Positions 15,409 to 24,577 of a stretch of 64,000 nt of DNA are shown here, piece after piece (the first letter of the stretch is position 1; each line of letters starts with the position of its first letter). This DNA comes from an uncultured Bacilli bacterium. GTDB lineage: Bacteria > Bacillota_I > Bacilli_A > RF39 > UBA660. The notes beneath the pieces are model-generated. The model did not search any database. It was not told the DNA's origin and saw only the letters and a program-made list of their open reading frames with translations. The position numbers and the translations under genes were made by a program. Location of the stretch: contig CAKPDM010000007.1 in assembly GCA_934148995.1 (NCBI GenBank), positions 1 to 64,000 of the forward strand, given 5' to 3'.

Positions 15409-16319
15409 AGATGAATACCTCCTTTTAACATATCAACAAAACTTTCAAGTCTGGTAATAATAGCGATATCACTATTAACTTCTTCAAAGGTAAGTAATAA
15501 GACTTTACTATTTTCTTTTTTTCTTAAAATCATTTCATTAGTCAAAGAGTCTGGTCCACAAGGGAAAGCACTTATTAAAATAGTTCCATCAACTTTATCT
15601 TTATAATAAGAGAAAGCTCCTAATAGTTCTTTATTCATTGTCCAGTGAACGGACTTAGAAATTCTTTTTGCTTCACTATCTATAATGTTTCTATCTATTT
15701 CATTAGCATAAATTATTTCAATATTATTAGCTCTTAAATACCTCGTCACAACACCACCGATTAATGGGTCTAAAATATTATAAGTATGACCTAGTAATAA
15801 AACTTTCTTTTTATTAGACTTTACCTTTTTCATACCACTTTTGGCTAGTTTCTCTAACCATAATTTTTCTTTTTCTTTAGCAATATGGTAAGCATTATTT
15901 GACTCAAAATAACTAAAACCAAGCTCTCTTCCAAGTAAGATGAAAGCTTTCTTCTCACTATGATGTCTTTCGACATCGACATTGTAATTTAGAATTTTCT
16001 TGTCAGGAAATATAGTGTGTATTAAGTCATATAAAGCATTGAAATTCGTACAGACTTGTTCATTTTTTCGTAATGAATAAATTCTTGGAATAAATAAAAT
16101 ATCACATTTATCTTTAAGTTGTTCTACCTGCCCTAAGAAAAGCTTTAGGGAAAGACAAGTTTCATCAATTGCTAAATTCTTTCCTTTTTCTAAAGTTTCG
16201 TGATTAGAACTTTCTGAAACAATGTAAGGAACTTCCAACACATCAAAAAAAGTTTTCCATAACACACTATAGCGATAGTATAAAAGACCTTTAGGAATAC
16301 CAATGATACTATTCATCAA
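15405..16319 (-). CDS. CoA-dehydratase-related protein (DUF2229-like), 304 aa
   Basis: First gene of the minus-strand operon. The N-terminal IGIPKGLLYYRYSVLWKTFF, then LAIDETCLSLKLFLGQVE and CDILFIPRIYSLRKNEQVCTN, are typical of the domain found in giant activase fusions; ISAFPCGPDSLTNEMI adds another Cys. I place the start at the TTG (16319), 8 bases after AAAGGA; an ATG follows at 16316. It probably forms an Fe-S protein complex with the two downstream products. What the complex reduces or dehydrates is unknown. Divergent from the thioredoxin-like gene at 16431. Confidence 0.75.
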   Translation of the reverse strand: MMNSIIGIPKGLLYYRYSVLWKTFFDVLEVPYIVSESSNHETLEKGKNLAIDETCLSLKLFLGQVEQLKDKCDILFIPRIYSLRKNEQVCTNFNALYDLIHTIFPDKKILNYNVDVERHHSEKKAFILLGRELGFSYFESNNAYHIAKEKEKLWLEKLAKSGMKKVKSNKKKVLLLGHTYNILDPLIGGVVTRYLRANNIEIIYANEIDRNIIDSEAKRISKSVHWTMNKELLGAFSYYKDKVDGTILISAFPCGPDSLTNEMILRKKENSKVLLLTFEEVNSDIAIITRLESFVDMLKGGIHL

Positions 16320-16399
16320 GACCCCGTCCTTTCTCTATAACCCTATGTGATAAATTGATGAAAATTTACTATCTTTGTTCGACAAAATAAAATAAAGTA

Positions 16400-16408
16400 T
16401 GCTATAAT
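16400..16408 (+). promoter_or_regulatory. Extended -10 promoter of the thioredoxin-like gene
   Basis: TGCTATAAT, 22 bases before the start at 16431. Confidence 0.5.
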
Positions 16409-16430
16409 TTTGGTAGGAGGAAGAGTAGAA

Positions 16431-16976
16431 ATGAATAAAAAAGAAAAAGAGCAACTTAAGACAGGTATAATTATCTTCTTAGTTTTAGTAATTATCTTTG
16501 GAGGAAGTTATTTTGCATCAGAATTAAAGTCTGATAAGTATAAAAATAATAGTACAACCACTAGTGACAATACTAATACAAGTAGTGATGATACTAGTAG
16601 CAGTGATATTAGTGAAGATGAACAAGCTGAGTTAAATAGTATTGATATTGATAAATATCTATCTCTTAAAAAAGGTAGCGATAAAGCTATTATCTATATT
16701 TCAAGACCAACTTGTCATTACTGTCAACAAGAAGACCCTATCATCAAGAATATTGTTTATGAAACAAAAATTACAGTTAACTATTTAAATACTGATGAAC
16801 TTGATGATGATGGAAATAGTAAACTAATCAAATCTGATGATTACTTTAGCGACGGTTATGGTACACCACTTCTTCTAGTTGTTCAAAAGAATAAAATCGT
16901 TGATAAATTAGAAGGATTAACTTCAAAAGAAAATATTGTTTCATTCTTTAAAGAAAACGGATTCATTAGTGAATAA
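16431..16976 (+). CDS. Membrane-anchored thioredoxin-like protein
   Basis: The start at 16431 follows TAGGAGGAAGAG; an in-frame upstream extension is not needed. Of 181 residues, 10-31 form a membrane anchor, 35-70 a Ser/Thr/Asp/Asn linker, and 75-181 a thioredoxin fold. The redox motif is CHYC (IYISRPTCHYCQQ), with a cis-Pro at YGTPLLLV. It faces outward and could act in disulfide exchange or as a metal-linked reductase. The next gene begins 9 bases after its stop, so they are co-transcribed. Confidence 0.8.
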   Translation: MNKKEKEQLKTGIIIFLVLVIIFGGSYFASELKSDKYKNNSTTTSDNTNTSSDDTSSSDISEDEQAELNSIDIDKYLSLKKGSDKAIIYISRPTCHYCQQEDPIIKNIVYETKITVNYLNTDELDDDGNSKLIKSDDYFSDGYGTPLLLVVQKNKIVDKLEGLTSKENIVSFFKENGFISE

Positions 16977-16985
16977 TAGGAGCGT

Positions 16986-17447
16986 ATGATGGAACAAGAG
17001 AAACGTTTAAGAGAATTACTTAGTGAATTTAAAAGTAAATATCCAATGACGATTGGCTGGAGATTTGAAAAGAATAGTAAAATTATTTTAAAACATCTTT
17101 ATGATGATGAAGAAATACTTTATGCTTTTTATGCTCAGAAGAATGATAATCCACTTAATATCTTAGGAACTGGTGTCATTGCTCTTACAAATAAGAGATT
17201 AGTAATTGGAAGAGATCGAGTAGTATTTGGTTACTTCTTTGATAGTATAACTCCTGATATGTTTAGTGATTTAAAGGTAAAAAGTGGTGTCATTTTTGGA
17301 AAAGTTGAAATTGATATGTTACATGAGTTTATTGTTTTAAGTAATATCGATAAACGCGCTTTACCAGAAATAGAAAAGAAAATATCTAGCTTTATGCAAG
17401 AAGCAAAGGAAAGATTACATTCTGATAAAAGTGACAAAATGGAATAG
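16986..17447 (+). CDS. Bacterial PH-domain protein
   Basis: 153 residues, soluble. A short helical N-terminus is followed by the bacterial PH-like pattern: EEILYAFYAQ..., GTGVIALTNKRLVIG, a hydrophobic strand series, then a C-terminal helix EIEKKISSFMQEAKER. ATG codons at 16986 and 16989 both fit the TAGGAGCG site. Such domains are common in small Bacillota proteins of unknown role. Second gene of a two-gene unit closed by a terminator. Confidence 0.7.
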   Translation: MMEQEKRLRELLSEFKSKYPMTIGWRFEKNSKIILKHLYDDEEILYAFYAQKNDNPLNILGTGVIALTNKRLVIGRDRVVFGYFFDSITPDMFSDLKVKSGVIFGKVEIDMLHEFIVLSNIDKRALPEIEKKISSFMQEAKERLHSDKSDKME

Positions 17448-17475
17448 GGCAGAAATACTTGTCCTATTTTTTTGT
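17446..17475 (+). terminator. Terminator after the PH-domain gene
   Basis: TAGGGCA/TTGTCCTA stem with one wobble pair and a T7 tail, overlapping the stop codon. Confidence 0.7.
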
Positions 17476-17582
17476 TTATATAGTATAAAATACTAAATAT
17501 CGAGAAAAATTAGTTATAAAAGTGTTACTATTTTTGATAATGATAGCAGCATAAAAATCATGAAAAGATTCCATTTTTTTCT

Positions 17583-17610
17583 TTGTATCTAGTTACATTT
17601 GTGATACAAT
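17583..17610 (+). promoter_or_regulatory. Promoter of HerA-like gene no. 1
   Basis: TTGTAT (17583-17588), 16 bases, TACAAT (17605-17610) inside TGTGATACAAT. The same GTGATACAAT -10 element precedes the paralogue at 47281. Confidence 0.55.
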
Positions 17611-17635
17611 GAAAGAAGAATAGGAGTTGGCTTTT

Positions 17636-19888
17636 ATGTTTGATAGAATTATATATATTGGAGACCAAGGAGCAGAAATAAGATTAAAAGATAAAGAACA
17701 TCTTGCCATGAACTTGATGAATCTTCACCTTGTAATCGAGGACGAAAATAAGAAGATACTAGCAGAAGTAGATGATTTACAAGATGATATCGTAAAAGTA
17801 CGTTTCCTAGGAGAAATAGTAAATGGTAAATTAGTGGGCGGTGTTTTAAGAAAACCACGAATTGATGCTAGTATTAGAGTAATTGAACAAAACGAAATAC
17901 CAATGATTGTTGGGCGCGACGAACCAGGTTATATGTTACTTGGAGTAAGTCCATTTTATAATGATCATCCAGTATACTTAGATGTAAATAATTTCTTTAG
18001 TAATCACTTTGCTATTTTTGGTAACAGTGGTAGTGGTAAGAGTTGTGGTATCTCTAGAATCATTCAAAATATGTTTTTAGACAAGCAATTATTTCCATAT
18101 AAATCTAATATTTTAATTTTTGATTCTTCTGGAGAATATTATAATGCTTTTAAAGATCTAAATCGTATAGATAGCAATTATCACTATCGCTTTTTAACAA
18201 CTAATGAAGTAGATGGTATCGGTGAACCATTAAGACTTCCTATCTTTCTACTAAATGAAACAGATATTGCTTTGCTACTACAAGCTTCTAACCATTCACA
18301 ATTACCAATTATTGAAAGAATGATAAAATTAGCTAGAATTTTTGCTCAGAGTAGTGATGCTAATAAATATAAAAATCATTTAATTGCTAAGGCTATAATG
18401 ACTATACTTTATAGTAACGAAACTTCTCCTCATAAAAGAAATGAAGTGTTTTCTATTCTAGCTAGTTGTTCAACTCCTGAGTTTAGTTTAGAGTCACCAG
18501 TTCAAGGTATTGGTTATGTTAGAAAGTTCCGTGAATGTTTCTTAATCGATTCACATGGACAGTTCTCAGAAAGTGTTTTATTAACAGAATATGTATCAAG
18601 CTTTATTCATGATGAATATGATGATTATGAACCATCAAAAGAATGCTATTATACTTTAGAGGACTTAGAGAAAGCCCTAAACTTTACACTTATTAGTGAA
18701 GGATGGCTTCGTAATGAGAAAACTTATGCTGATTCAGTAACACTTCGTGTTAGACTTCATTCTTTGATTACTTCAAATAATGCTAAGTATTTTAGTAGTC
18801 CAAGGGCGGGTTATATAACGCTTGAAAGTTATTTATCAGATTTAATTATTTCTAATGGAACGAAGTACCAAATTATCAATATTAACTTAGATGATGTTGA
18901 TGATGACTTCGCTAAGGTAATTACTAAAGTTTACTCAAGACTTTTATTTGAATTTACTAAAGGACTTAAAAATAGAGCAAGTATTCCTTTCCATATTTTA
19001 GTGGAAGAAGCACATAGATATATTCAAAATGATACTGATAGATTCTTAATTGGTTATAATATATTTGAACGTATCGCTAAGGAAGGAAGAAAGTATGGTT
19101 TAATCTTAGGACTTATCTCTCAAAGACCAGTTGAATTATCAGATACCGTTATATCGCAGTGCTCTAACTTCTTAATCTTTAAGATGAACCACCCTGTAGA
19201 TGTTGATTATATTAGAAAGATGGTACCTAATATTTCCGATGATGTTGTGGAAAAACAAAAAACATTACAATCTGGTACTTGTTTAGGATTTGGTAGTGCA
19301 TTTAAAATACCACTTATTGTTAAATTGAAAATGCCTGATCCTATGCCTAAGAGCGGTAACTGCGACGTGGTTAAAATTTGGAATGGTAATAGACCAGCAG
19401 CTAATAGAGAACCAGCAAGGGAAGAATATGTTTCTTCAGAACCTCAATCTATGCCTGGTTATCAATCACCACCACCTAGCAGTATAAACTTTAATCAATC
19501 TAGTATTAATCAATCTCAAAGTATGAATTCCCTTCCAAGTAATGGGGCTGTTCCAGAAATAGGTGAAATAAGAAAACCGGCACCGCAGACTATAGCATTT
19601 GATACTTCCTCTGTAGGAGCTTTCAGTAATACTACTTTAAATGCTATACCACCTTCACCAGTTGTTATGCCTCAAGAAGTAAATAATACTGATGCGATTA
19701 ATTTTGTCGCACCGGAAACACCAAAACCTCAAGAAGAAATTATACCAACAGTAAATTCAGTAAATGCCCCAGTAACACCAGCAGTTAATCAGATACCAAC
19801 ACCGATGCCAGGAACAAACGTTGTCAGTCCAATCCCAGAAGTAATGCCAGGTTTAGCTGGAGATAATACAAATCCCACAATAATATAA
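17636..19888 (+). CDS. HerA-like hexameric ATPase no. 1 with long disordered tail
   Basis: The start at 17636 lies 9 bases after TAGGAG; an earlier TTG at 17627 abuts that site. 750 residues. A HAS-barrel-like beta domain (about 1-105) is followed by the FtsK/HerA ATPase core: Walker A GNSGSGKS near residue 128, Walker B FHILVEEAHRYI near 448, then ISQRPVELSDTVISQCSNFLIFKM. Residues after about 590 are Pro/Asn/Ser/Gln-rich, low complexity and absent from the paralogue at 47281. HerA is a DNA translocase that usually works with NurA in end resection, or with other effectors in bacterial defence. No NurA or nuclease gene lies next to it. DNA repair or segregation is the likeliest role. Confidence 0.82.
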   Translation: MFDRIIYIGDQGAEIRLKDKEHLAMNLMNLHLVIEDENKKILAEVDDLQDDIVKVRFLGEIVNGKLVGGVLRKPRIDASIRVIEQNEIPMIVGRDEPGYMLLGVSPFYNDHPVYLDVNNFFSNHFAIFGNSGSGKSCGISRIIQNMFLDKQLFPYKSNILIFDSSGEYYNAFKDLNRIDSNYHYRFLTTNEVDGIGEPLRLPIFLLNETDIALLLQASNHSQLPIIERMIKLARIFAQSSDANKYKNHLIAKAIMTILYSNETSPHKRNEVFSILASCSTPEFSLESPVQGIGYVRKFRECFLIDSHGQFSESVLLTEYVSSFIHDEYDDYEPSKECYYTLEDLEKALNFTLISEGWLRNEKTYADSVTLRVRLHSLITSNNAKYFSSPRAGYITLESYLSDLIISNGTKYQIININLDDVDDDFAKVITKVYSRLLFEFTKGLKNRASIPFHILVEEAHRYIQNDTDRFLIGYNIFERIAKEGRKYGLILGLISQRPVELSDTVISQCSNFLIFKMNHPVDVDYIRKMVPNISDDVVEKQKTLQSGTCLGFGSAFKIPLIVKLKMPDPMPKSGNCDVVKIWNGNRPAANREPAREEYVSSEPQSMPGYQSPPPSSINFNQSSINQSQSMNSLPSNGAVPEIGEIRKPAPQTIAFDTSSVGAFSNTTLNAIPPSPVVMPQEVNNTDAINFVAPETPKPQEEIIPTVNSVNAPVTPAVNQIPTPMPGTNVVSPIPEVMPGLAGDNTNPTII

Positions 19889-19890
19889 CT

Positions 19891-19918
19891 AAGGTCTCTT
19901 GTAAAAGAGCCTTTTTTT
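19891..19918 (+). terminator. Terminator after HerA-like gene no. 1
   Basis: AAGG-CTCTT/AAGAG-CCTT stem with T7. Confidence 0.7.
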
Positions 19919-19921
19919 GTG

Positions 19922-19927
19922 TATAAT
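19922..19927 (+). promoter_or_regulatory. -10 box before the 402-aa gene
   Basis: TATAAT directly after the terminator, 26 bases before the start at 19953. No convincing -35. Confidence 0.35.
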
Positions 19928-19952
19928 CTAGATAAAGATTGGGGTTGGTATA

Positions 19953-21161
19953 ATGTCTAATGAGATATTTAAAAGAGCCGATGTACTAGCAATTCTTCAT
20001 AAGACCTTAGAAGATGAAAAAAGTTTATATAAAGTTTCTGTATTTTCTCCTAATGGCGAAAAATATGGTTATAATCAGTATTCATTAATGATTGTAATGG
20101 ACTTTCTAATTAAATATAATATTATTATTAAAGATTTAGTAAACTTTCCTTATTGTATAGAAGAACTAAGAAAAATAACTAGTTGCTATAGTGACCATAA
20201 AGAATTAGTTATTTGGTGTAATTCCTTACTAGGAGAACTAATTAGAGTAAAACTTAAATTGACTGATAAAACTTCCTATGAAAATAAAAGAAAAATATTA
20301 GTTTATTTGTATGAAGAATATATCGTTAATGGTTATATGTTCCATAGTTTTCCTTCAACATTTAAAGCGTTAGTGGAAGAAAAAGGACTTGACCCTAAGG
20401 ACTATATTTATCCAGTATTCTATATGAAAAAACTTTACTATATTTTTAAAAATCATAAATATGATGATATGATACCTAAATATTTGCTAGAACAAATTAC
20501 TTCTATAGCAATGACAGATTCACCAGCAATGGCTTATTATTATGCTTTTAGAAGTCCACAATATTTCTGTGAATTAACTGCTACTTCTAAATATTATAAA
20601 GATAAAAAAGAGTATGATAAAGAAGCTTATTATCGTAAGGATAAAGAAGCTTGTAAGAATAATTTAGTATTATTAGCTAAACATTTAAATATGACTGATA
20701 AAGAAGAAGAGACAGTTTTAACTGCTTTTGAAAAACAATGGAATATTTTAGATGCTAGTAATTCCCTACCACAAATAGCTTTCATTTCTAGAAAAGAAGT
20801 AGGAAAAGATAAGCTTAATGATATAGATGACATCTTACATAAAGCAAGAGTTGAAGACTTAGTAATTGGAATAGCTCGTATTACTGATAGTAGATATGCA
20901 CATGTTAAAAGATATAGTGCTTTGTTGCCACTAACATTTACAGTTAAGACTTTTCCAAGTTATCGAGAAGTAAAGAATAATAAATTTATTGAAAAGAAAG
21001 AACCAGTTAAGGAAGAAAAGCAAGAGAATTTAACAAATTATTCTTCTAGATATGAGAAAAGTTACGGCTATGCTTCAATATTTTCCATGTTAGGATTGTT
21101 ATTTATTTCATTAGGTTGTACACTAATTATTATTCTTAGATATTATGGTTATTATATTTAA
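19953..21161 (+). CDS. Hypothetical protein with C-terminal membrane anchor, 402 aa
   Basis: Not recognised. Mostly helical and Lys/Tyr-rich, no signal peptide, with a charged low-complexity segment at about 330-365 and one membrane segment at the very C-terminus (SIFSMLGLLFISLGCTLIIIL). It is therefore probably a tail-anchored cytoplasmic protein. The start has GGGGTTGG just upstream. It sits between the HerA-like gene and fmt and ends 22 bases before fmt, whose AGGAGG site follows, so it may be co-transcribed with fmt. Confidence 0.78.
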   Translation: MSNEIFKRADVLAILHKTLEDEKSLYKVSVFSPNGEKYGYNQYSLMIVMDFLIKYNIIIKDLVNFPYCIEELRKITSCYSDHKELVIWCNSLLGELIRVKLKLTDKTSYENKRKILVYLYEEYIVNGYMFHSFPSTFKALVEEKGLDPKDYIYPVFYMKKLYYIFKNHKYDDMIPKYLLEQITSIAMTDSPAMAYYYAFRSPQYFCELTATSKYYKDKKEYDKEAYYRKDKEACKNNLVLLAKHLNMTDKEEETVLTAFEKQWNILDASNSLPQIAFISRKEVGKDKLNDIDDILHKARVEDLVIGIARITDSRYAHVKRYSALLPLTFTVKTFPSYREVKNNKFIEKKEPVKEEKQENLTNYSSRYEKSYGYASIFSMLGLLFISLGCTLIIILRYYGYYI

Positions 21162-21183
21162 CCTAAACAGGAGGTAAGAAAAG

Positions 21184-22113
21184 ATGAAAGTAGTATTTAT
21201 GGGAACTCCCGAATTTGCAGTACCAATTTTAAAACTATTAATTGATGAATATGATGTAGTAGGAGTAGTAACACAACCAGATAGAATGGTTGGTCGTAAA
21301 AGAATAATTACTCCACCACCAGTAAAGGAACTAGCCCTAGAACATAACATAAAAGTTTTTCAACCACGAAAGATAAAAGAAGATTATCAAGAAATATTAG
21401 CTCTAGCACCAGATTTAATTGTAACTTGTGCTTATGGACAAATATTACCGGAAGAAATCTTACATTTTCCGAAGTATGGATGTATCAACGTTCATGCTTC
21501 ACTACTTCCTAAGTTAAGAGGAGGAGCTCCAATTCATCATGCTATTATTGATGGATATAAAGAAACAGGAATTACTATCATGTATATGTCTAAAAAAATG
21601 GATCAAGGTGATATCTTAACTCAAGTTAAAACACCAATTTTAGATGATGATACCCTAGGAAGTTTACAATATAAATTAAGTGAAATGGCCAAAGATTTAT
21701 TAAAATCAACTATTTCTTTATTAATTGAAGATAAAATTATTCCTTTGAAACAAAACGAAGAAGAAGCAACTTATGGTTACAATATTTCTCGTGAAGAAGA
21801 AAGAATAGATTTTACTAAAAGTATAGAAGAAGTTGATAGACAAGTAAGGGGGTTAAACCCTGTACCAGGTGCTTATACAACTCTTAATGGAAAAATCTTA
21901 AAAATCTATGATGTTAGATTTGGTGATAGGTACTATCCAAATACAGAAGATGGGACAATAGTTGATTTTCATCACGATGGCTTTAGTGTCGTTTGTGGCA
22001 AGAAAGAGTTAGTTATTACTGATATGGCTTTAGAAGGTAAAAGAAGATGTGCAGCTAAAGATTTCTTAAACGGAGTTAAAAAGGAAGAATTGAAAGGAAC
22101 TGTACTAAGATAA
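21184..22113 (+). CDS. fmt: Methionyl-tRNA formyltransferase
   Basis: 309 residues, the normal length. The N-terminal MKVVFMGTPEFAVPILK, the formyl-folate catalytic segment CINVHASLLPKLRGGAPIHH (Asn and His of the active site) and the later MDQGDIL with the catalytic Asp are all present. The C-terminal domain carries VRGLNPVPGAYT. It transfers a formyl group from 10-formyl-tetrahydrofolate to Met-tRNA for initiation. The usual neighbour def is not in the window. The AGGAGGTAAG site gives a strong start, and the next gene starts one base after its stop. Confidence 0.97.
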   Translation: MKVVFMGTPEFAVPILKLLIDEYDVVGVVTQPDRMVGRKRIITPPPVKELALEHNIKVFQPRKIKEDYQEILALAPDLIVTCAYGQILPEEILHFPKYGCINVHASLLPKLRGGAPIHHAIIDGYKETGITIMYMSKKMDQGDILTQVKTPILDDDTLGSLQYKLSEMAKDLLKSTISLLIEDKIIPLKQNEEEATYGYNISREEERIDFTKSIEEVDRQVRGLNPVPGAYTTLNGKILKIYDVRFGDRYYPNTEDGTIVDFHHDGFSVVCGKKELVITDMALEGKRRCAAKDFLNGVKKEELKGTVLR

Positions 22114-22114
22114 T

Positions 22115-22855
22115 ATGGATGATAAAAAGAAAAAAGAAGAAACTAAAAAAGTAGTAACCAACCTATTAAAAACTGATAGAGGAAAAGCTATTCTTTTTTT
22201 CCTTTTCTATTTAGTCTTCTTTTTCATCATAAGCATAATGGCTAGAACTAATCTTGCTAATAAAAAGCAAAGTGAAGTTAATAATGATAAGAATACCAAC
22301 ATTTCTGTGAACTATGACTTTACTAAACTAGAAGCTGGTAATTATCGTTTTACTAGGGAAGAAGATAGAAATGGTATTAAAACAATCTTTACAGGTGATG
22401 TAAATGATGGGAAGAGTTCTTTTATAATGACGAAAGATAATACCGTTAGAACTTTTTTCTCTTATAATGACATATACTTGGAAAGAACTAATAATACTTA
22501 TAATGTAGCAGTTAATCCTTATTTATATGCTTCTCTTAACGATATTAAAAATATCAAGAACATAATTAAAGCTGCTCATCTAAAAGCAAAAACAACTTAT
22601 GAAAATGGAAATACGGTTTATCAATATGAAATAACTTCTAATTCACTTTTAGAATTACTTGATAATAAGCAAGTTGATTTAGATGATAAAGTTAATTTAA
22701 TAGCTTTAACTGTTAATGGAGATAAAGAAATAGTAGAAATTACTTATCATTTAGATAGTTATCATAGTTATACTTATAATGTAGTAGAAACACTTACAAT
22801 TAAAATAGATTATAGTGATTATGGTAAAGTTAAAGAGCTAGAAATTCCAGGGTAG
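22115..22855 (+). CDS. Single-pass membrane protein, 246 aa
   Basis: Not recognised. A basic cytoplasmic N-terminus (about 25 residues) leads to one membrane segment (AILFFLFYLVFFFIISIMA). About 200 extracytoplasmic, beta-rich residues follow (YDFTKLEAGNYRFTREEDRN...), without Cys. Start ATG one base after the fmt stop, so translation is coupled. A role tied to translation is not implied by this coupling. Confidence 0.78.
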   Translation: MDDKKKKEETKKVVTNLLKTDRGKAILFFLFYLVFFFIISIMARTNLANKKQSEVNNDKNTNISVNYDFTKLEAGNYRFTREEDRNGIKTIFTGDVNDGKSSFIMTKDNTVRTFFSYNDIYLERTNNTYNVAVNPYLYASLNDIKNIKNIIKAAHLKAKTTYENGNTVYQYEITSNSLLELLDNKQVDLDDKVNLIALTVNGDKEIVEITYHLDSYHSYTYNVVETLTIKIDYSDYGKVKELEIPG

Positions 22856-22936
22856 TTCTTTTTCTATCTATAGCAAAATAAATGGACAAAGTAATACAAA
22901 ATTAGATATAATTAATAAAGAAGTGGAGATGAAAAT

Positions 22937-24244
22937 ATGTTTGAAAGTCTAGGAGATCGTTTACAAGAAGTTCTCCATAAAGCAAAAGGTTATGGGAAGA
23001 TAACTGAAGAAAACATTGATGAAATGATGAGAGAAATCAGACTTTCTTTATTGGAAGCTGATGTTAACTATAAAGTAGTAAAAGAATTTACCACTAAAGT
23101 AAAAGAAAAAGCTTTAGGGGAAGAAGTTAAAAGAAGTATTAAACCAGGTGATTTATTTGTTAAAATTGTAAAGGATGAATTAACTGAATTATTAGGAGGA
23201 GAGGCAGCTCCTCTAAATCTAGAAGGAAGTCCTGCTATTTTAATGTTAGTTGGTCTTCAAGGTTCAGGTAAAACAACTACGATTGGAAAGCTTGCTAATT
23301 ATCTAAGAAAGAAATATAAGAAAAAGCCATTATTAGTAGCTGGTGATATTTATCGTCCTGCTGCAATTGATCAGTTGAAGCAATTAGGTAAACAATTAAA
23401 TATTGAAGTTTACGAAGAAGGGATAACTAATCCAGTTTCTTTATGTCAAAGAGCTTACAACTATGCTAAGGAAAATGGTTATGACTATATTTTAGTTGAT
23501 ACAGCTGGAAGACTTCAGATTGATGAACAGTTAATGGAAGAGTTAAAAGAAGTTGAAGAAGCAATTAAACCACAAGAGACTTTGTTAGTTCTTGATTCTA
23601 TGATGGGACAAGATGCTATTCATGTTATTAATGGTTTCAATGAAAAGTTAAATCTAACTGGTGTTATTTTAACTAAATTAGATGGTGATACTAGAGGTGG
23701 TGTAGCTTTATCTGTTCGTCATTTAACAAATTTACCAATTAAGTTTATTGGTACTAGTGAAAAATTAGATGGTTTATCTAGCTTTGATCCAGAACGAATG
23801 GCTGGAAGAATTCTTGATATGGGTGATATTATCTCTTTAGTTGAACAAGCTGAAGAAGCAATCGATGAAAAAGCCGCTACTAAAGCCGCTAAGAGATTAC
23901 AACAAGGTAAATTTGACTTAGAAGATTTCTTAACTTCTATGAAACAAATTAAGAAGTTAGGTCCATTAGAGAATTTGATTAAGTTGATACCTGGTGCTAA
24001 GAAAATGGGACTATCTAATATTCAAATACCAGAAAAACAATTAGCACATGTAGAAGCAATTATTCTTTCCATGACTCCAGAAGAGCGTCGTGATCCTAAG
24101 ATTATCAAAGCTAGTAGAAAGACAAGAATTGCTCAAGGTAGTGGGCGCTCTGTTCAAGAAGTAAACCAATTACTTATCCAGTTTGAACAAATGAAAAAGA
24201 TGATGAAAGGCTTTAAGAAAGATAATATGCAATTACCTTTCTAA
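22937..24244 (+). CDS. ffh: Signal recognition particle GTPase Ffh
   Basis: 435 residues. N domain first, then the GTPase: GLQGSGKTTTIGKLA (G1), DIYRPAAIDQL, VDTAGR (G3), TKLDGDTRGG (G4). The Met-rich M domain contains GSGRSVQEVNQLLIQFEQMKK, which binds 4.5S/scRNA and signal sequences. It targets nascent membrane and secreted proteins to FtsY and SecYEG. AAGTGGAGATG lies before the start. The common partner gene ylxM is not adjacent. Confidence 0.98.
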   Translation: MFESLGDRLQEVLHKAKGYGKITEENIDEMMREIRLSLLEADVNYKVVKEFTTKVKEKALGEEVKRSIKPGDLFVKIVKDELTELLGGEAAPLNLEGSPAILMLVGLQGSGKTTTIGKLANYLRKKYKKKPLLVAGDIYRPAAIDQLKQLGKQLNIEVYEEGITNPVSLCQRAYNYAKENGYDYILVDTAGRLQIDEQLMEELKEVEEAIKPQETLLVLDSMMGQDAIHVINGFNEKLNLTGVILTKLDGDTRGGVALSVRHLTNLPIKFIGTSEKLDGLSSFDPERMAGRILDMGDIISLVEQAEEAIDEKAATKAAKRLQQGKFDLEDFLTSMKQIKKLGPLENLIKLIPGAKKMGLSNIQIPEKQLAHVEAIILSMTPEERRDPKIIKASRKTRIAQGSGRSVQEVNQLLIQFEQMKKMMKGFKKDNMQLPF

Positions 24245-24307
24245 TAAAAGTTTTCAAAGAGAGTGATTTATGTATTAAATGCTTTCTTTTTTTGTATTTA
24301 TAGATTT

Positions 24308-24356
24308 CATTACCAAAAAGTTGCAAATGTGTAATAAATTGGTAATGGTTTATAAT
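24308..24356 (+). promoter_or_regulatory. Inverted-repeat operator and -10 box before the G9 ORF
   Basis: Perfect 9-bp inverted repeat CATTACCAA (24308-24316) / TTGGTAATG (24339-24347), ending four bases before TATAAT (24351-24356). There is no good -35, so this looks like a site for an activator or repressor. A further hairpin (TGAAGG...CCTTCA, 24375-24414) lies in the leader. Confidence 0.45.
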
Positions 24357-24453
24357 ATATGATTAAGTGAGCTATGAAGGATAACTAGAATTATTGAAAA
24401 GTTGCCTTCAATTTGATAAAATTAATTCATAAAATATGAAAGTAGGTGTTGAT

Positions 24454-24543
24454 ATGTTTAGTGGTAGTAATTGTTTGCTTTCTATAAGTGTAAAAGTTAA
24501 CTCAAAATTAACCTGGGGGGGGGTACTTATTAGTACTAAGTAG
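24454..24543 (+). CDS. 29-residue ORF containing a G9 tract
   Basis: ATG preceded by AGTAGGTGTTGAT, a reasonable ribosome binding site. The product begins MFSGSNCLLSISVK and ends LTWGGVLISTK, where the TWGG is encoded by the run of nine G at 24515-24523. With one G less the frame continues for about 15 further codons (to a TAG near 24585); with one G more it stops within a few codons. Not recognised as a known peptide. It may be a short regulatory or bacteriocin-like peptide, or a leader peptide of the gene at 24636. Confidence 0.35.
   Translation: MFSGSNCLLSISVKVNSKLTWGGVLISTK
24515..24523 (+). repeat. Homopolymeric G9 tract
   Basis: Nine consecutive G in very AT-rich DNA, the only such run in the window. 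It is followed at once by two small hairpins, GTACT TATT AGTAC (24523-24536) and AAGTAG CAAAA CTACTT (24538-24554). Poly-G runs of this length are typical slipped-strand phase-variation sites. Confidence 0.6.
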
Positions 24544-24577
24544 CAAAACTACTTTCTTTCATAGTGTCAAATTGATG

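Noticed and set aside
17636..21161. Defence island built around the HerA-like ATPase
   Set aside because: Neighbours are fmt, ffh and a tail-anchored hypothetical protein; no SIR2, DUF4297, nuclease or methylase gene is present.
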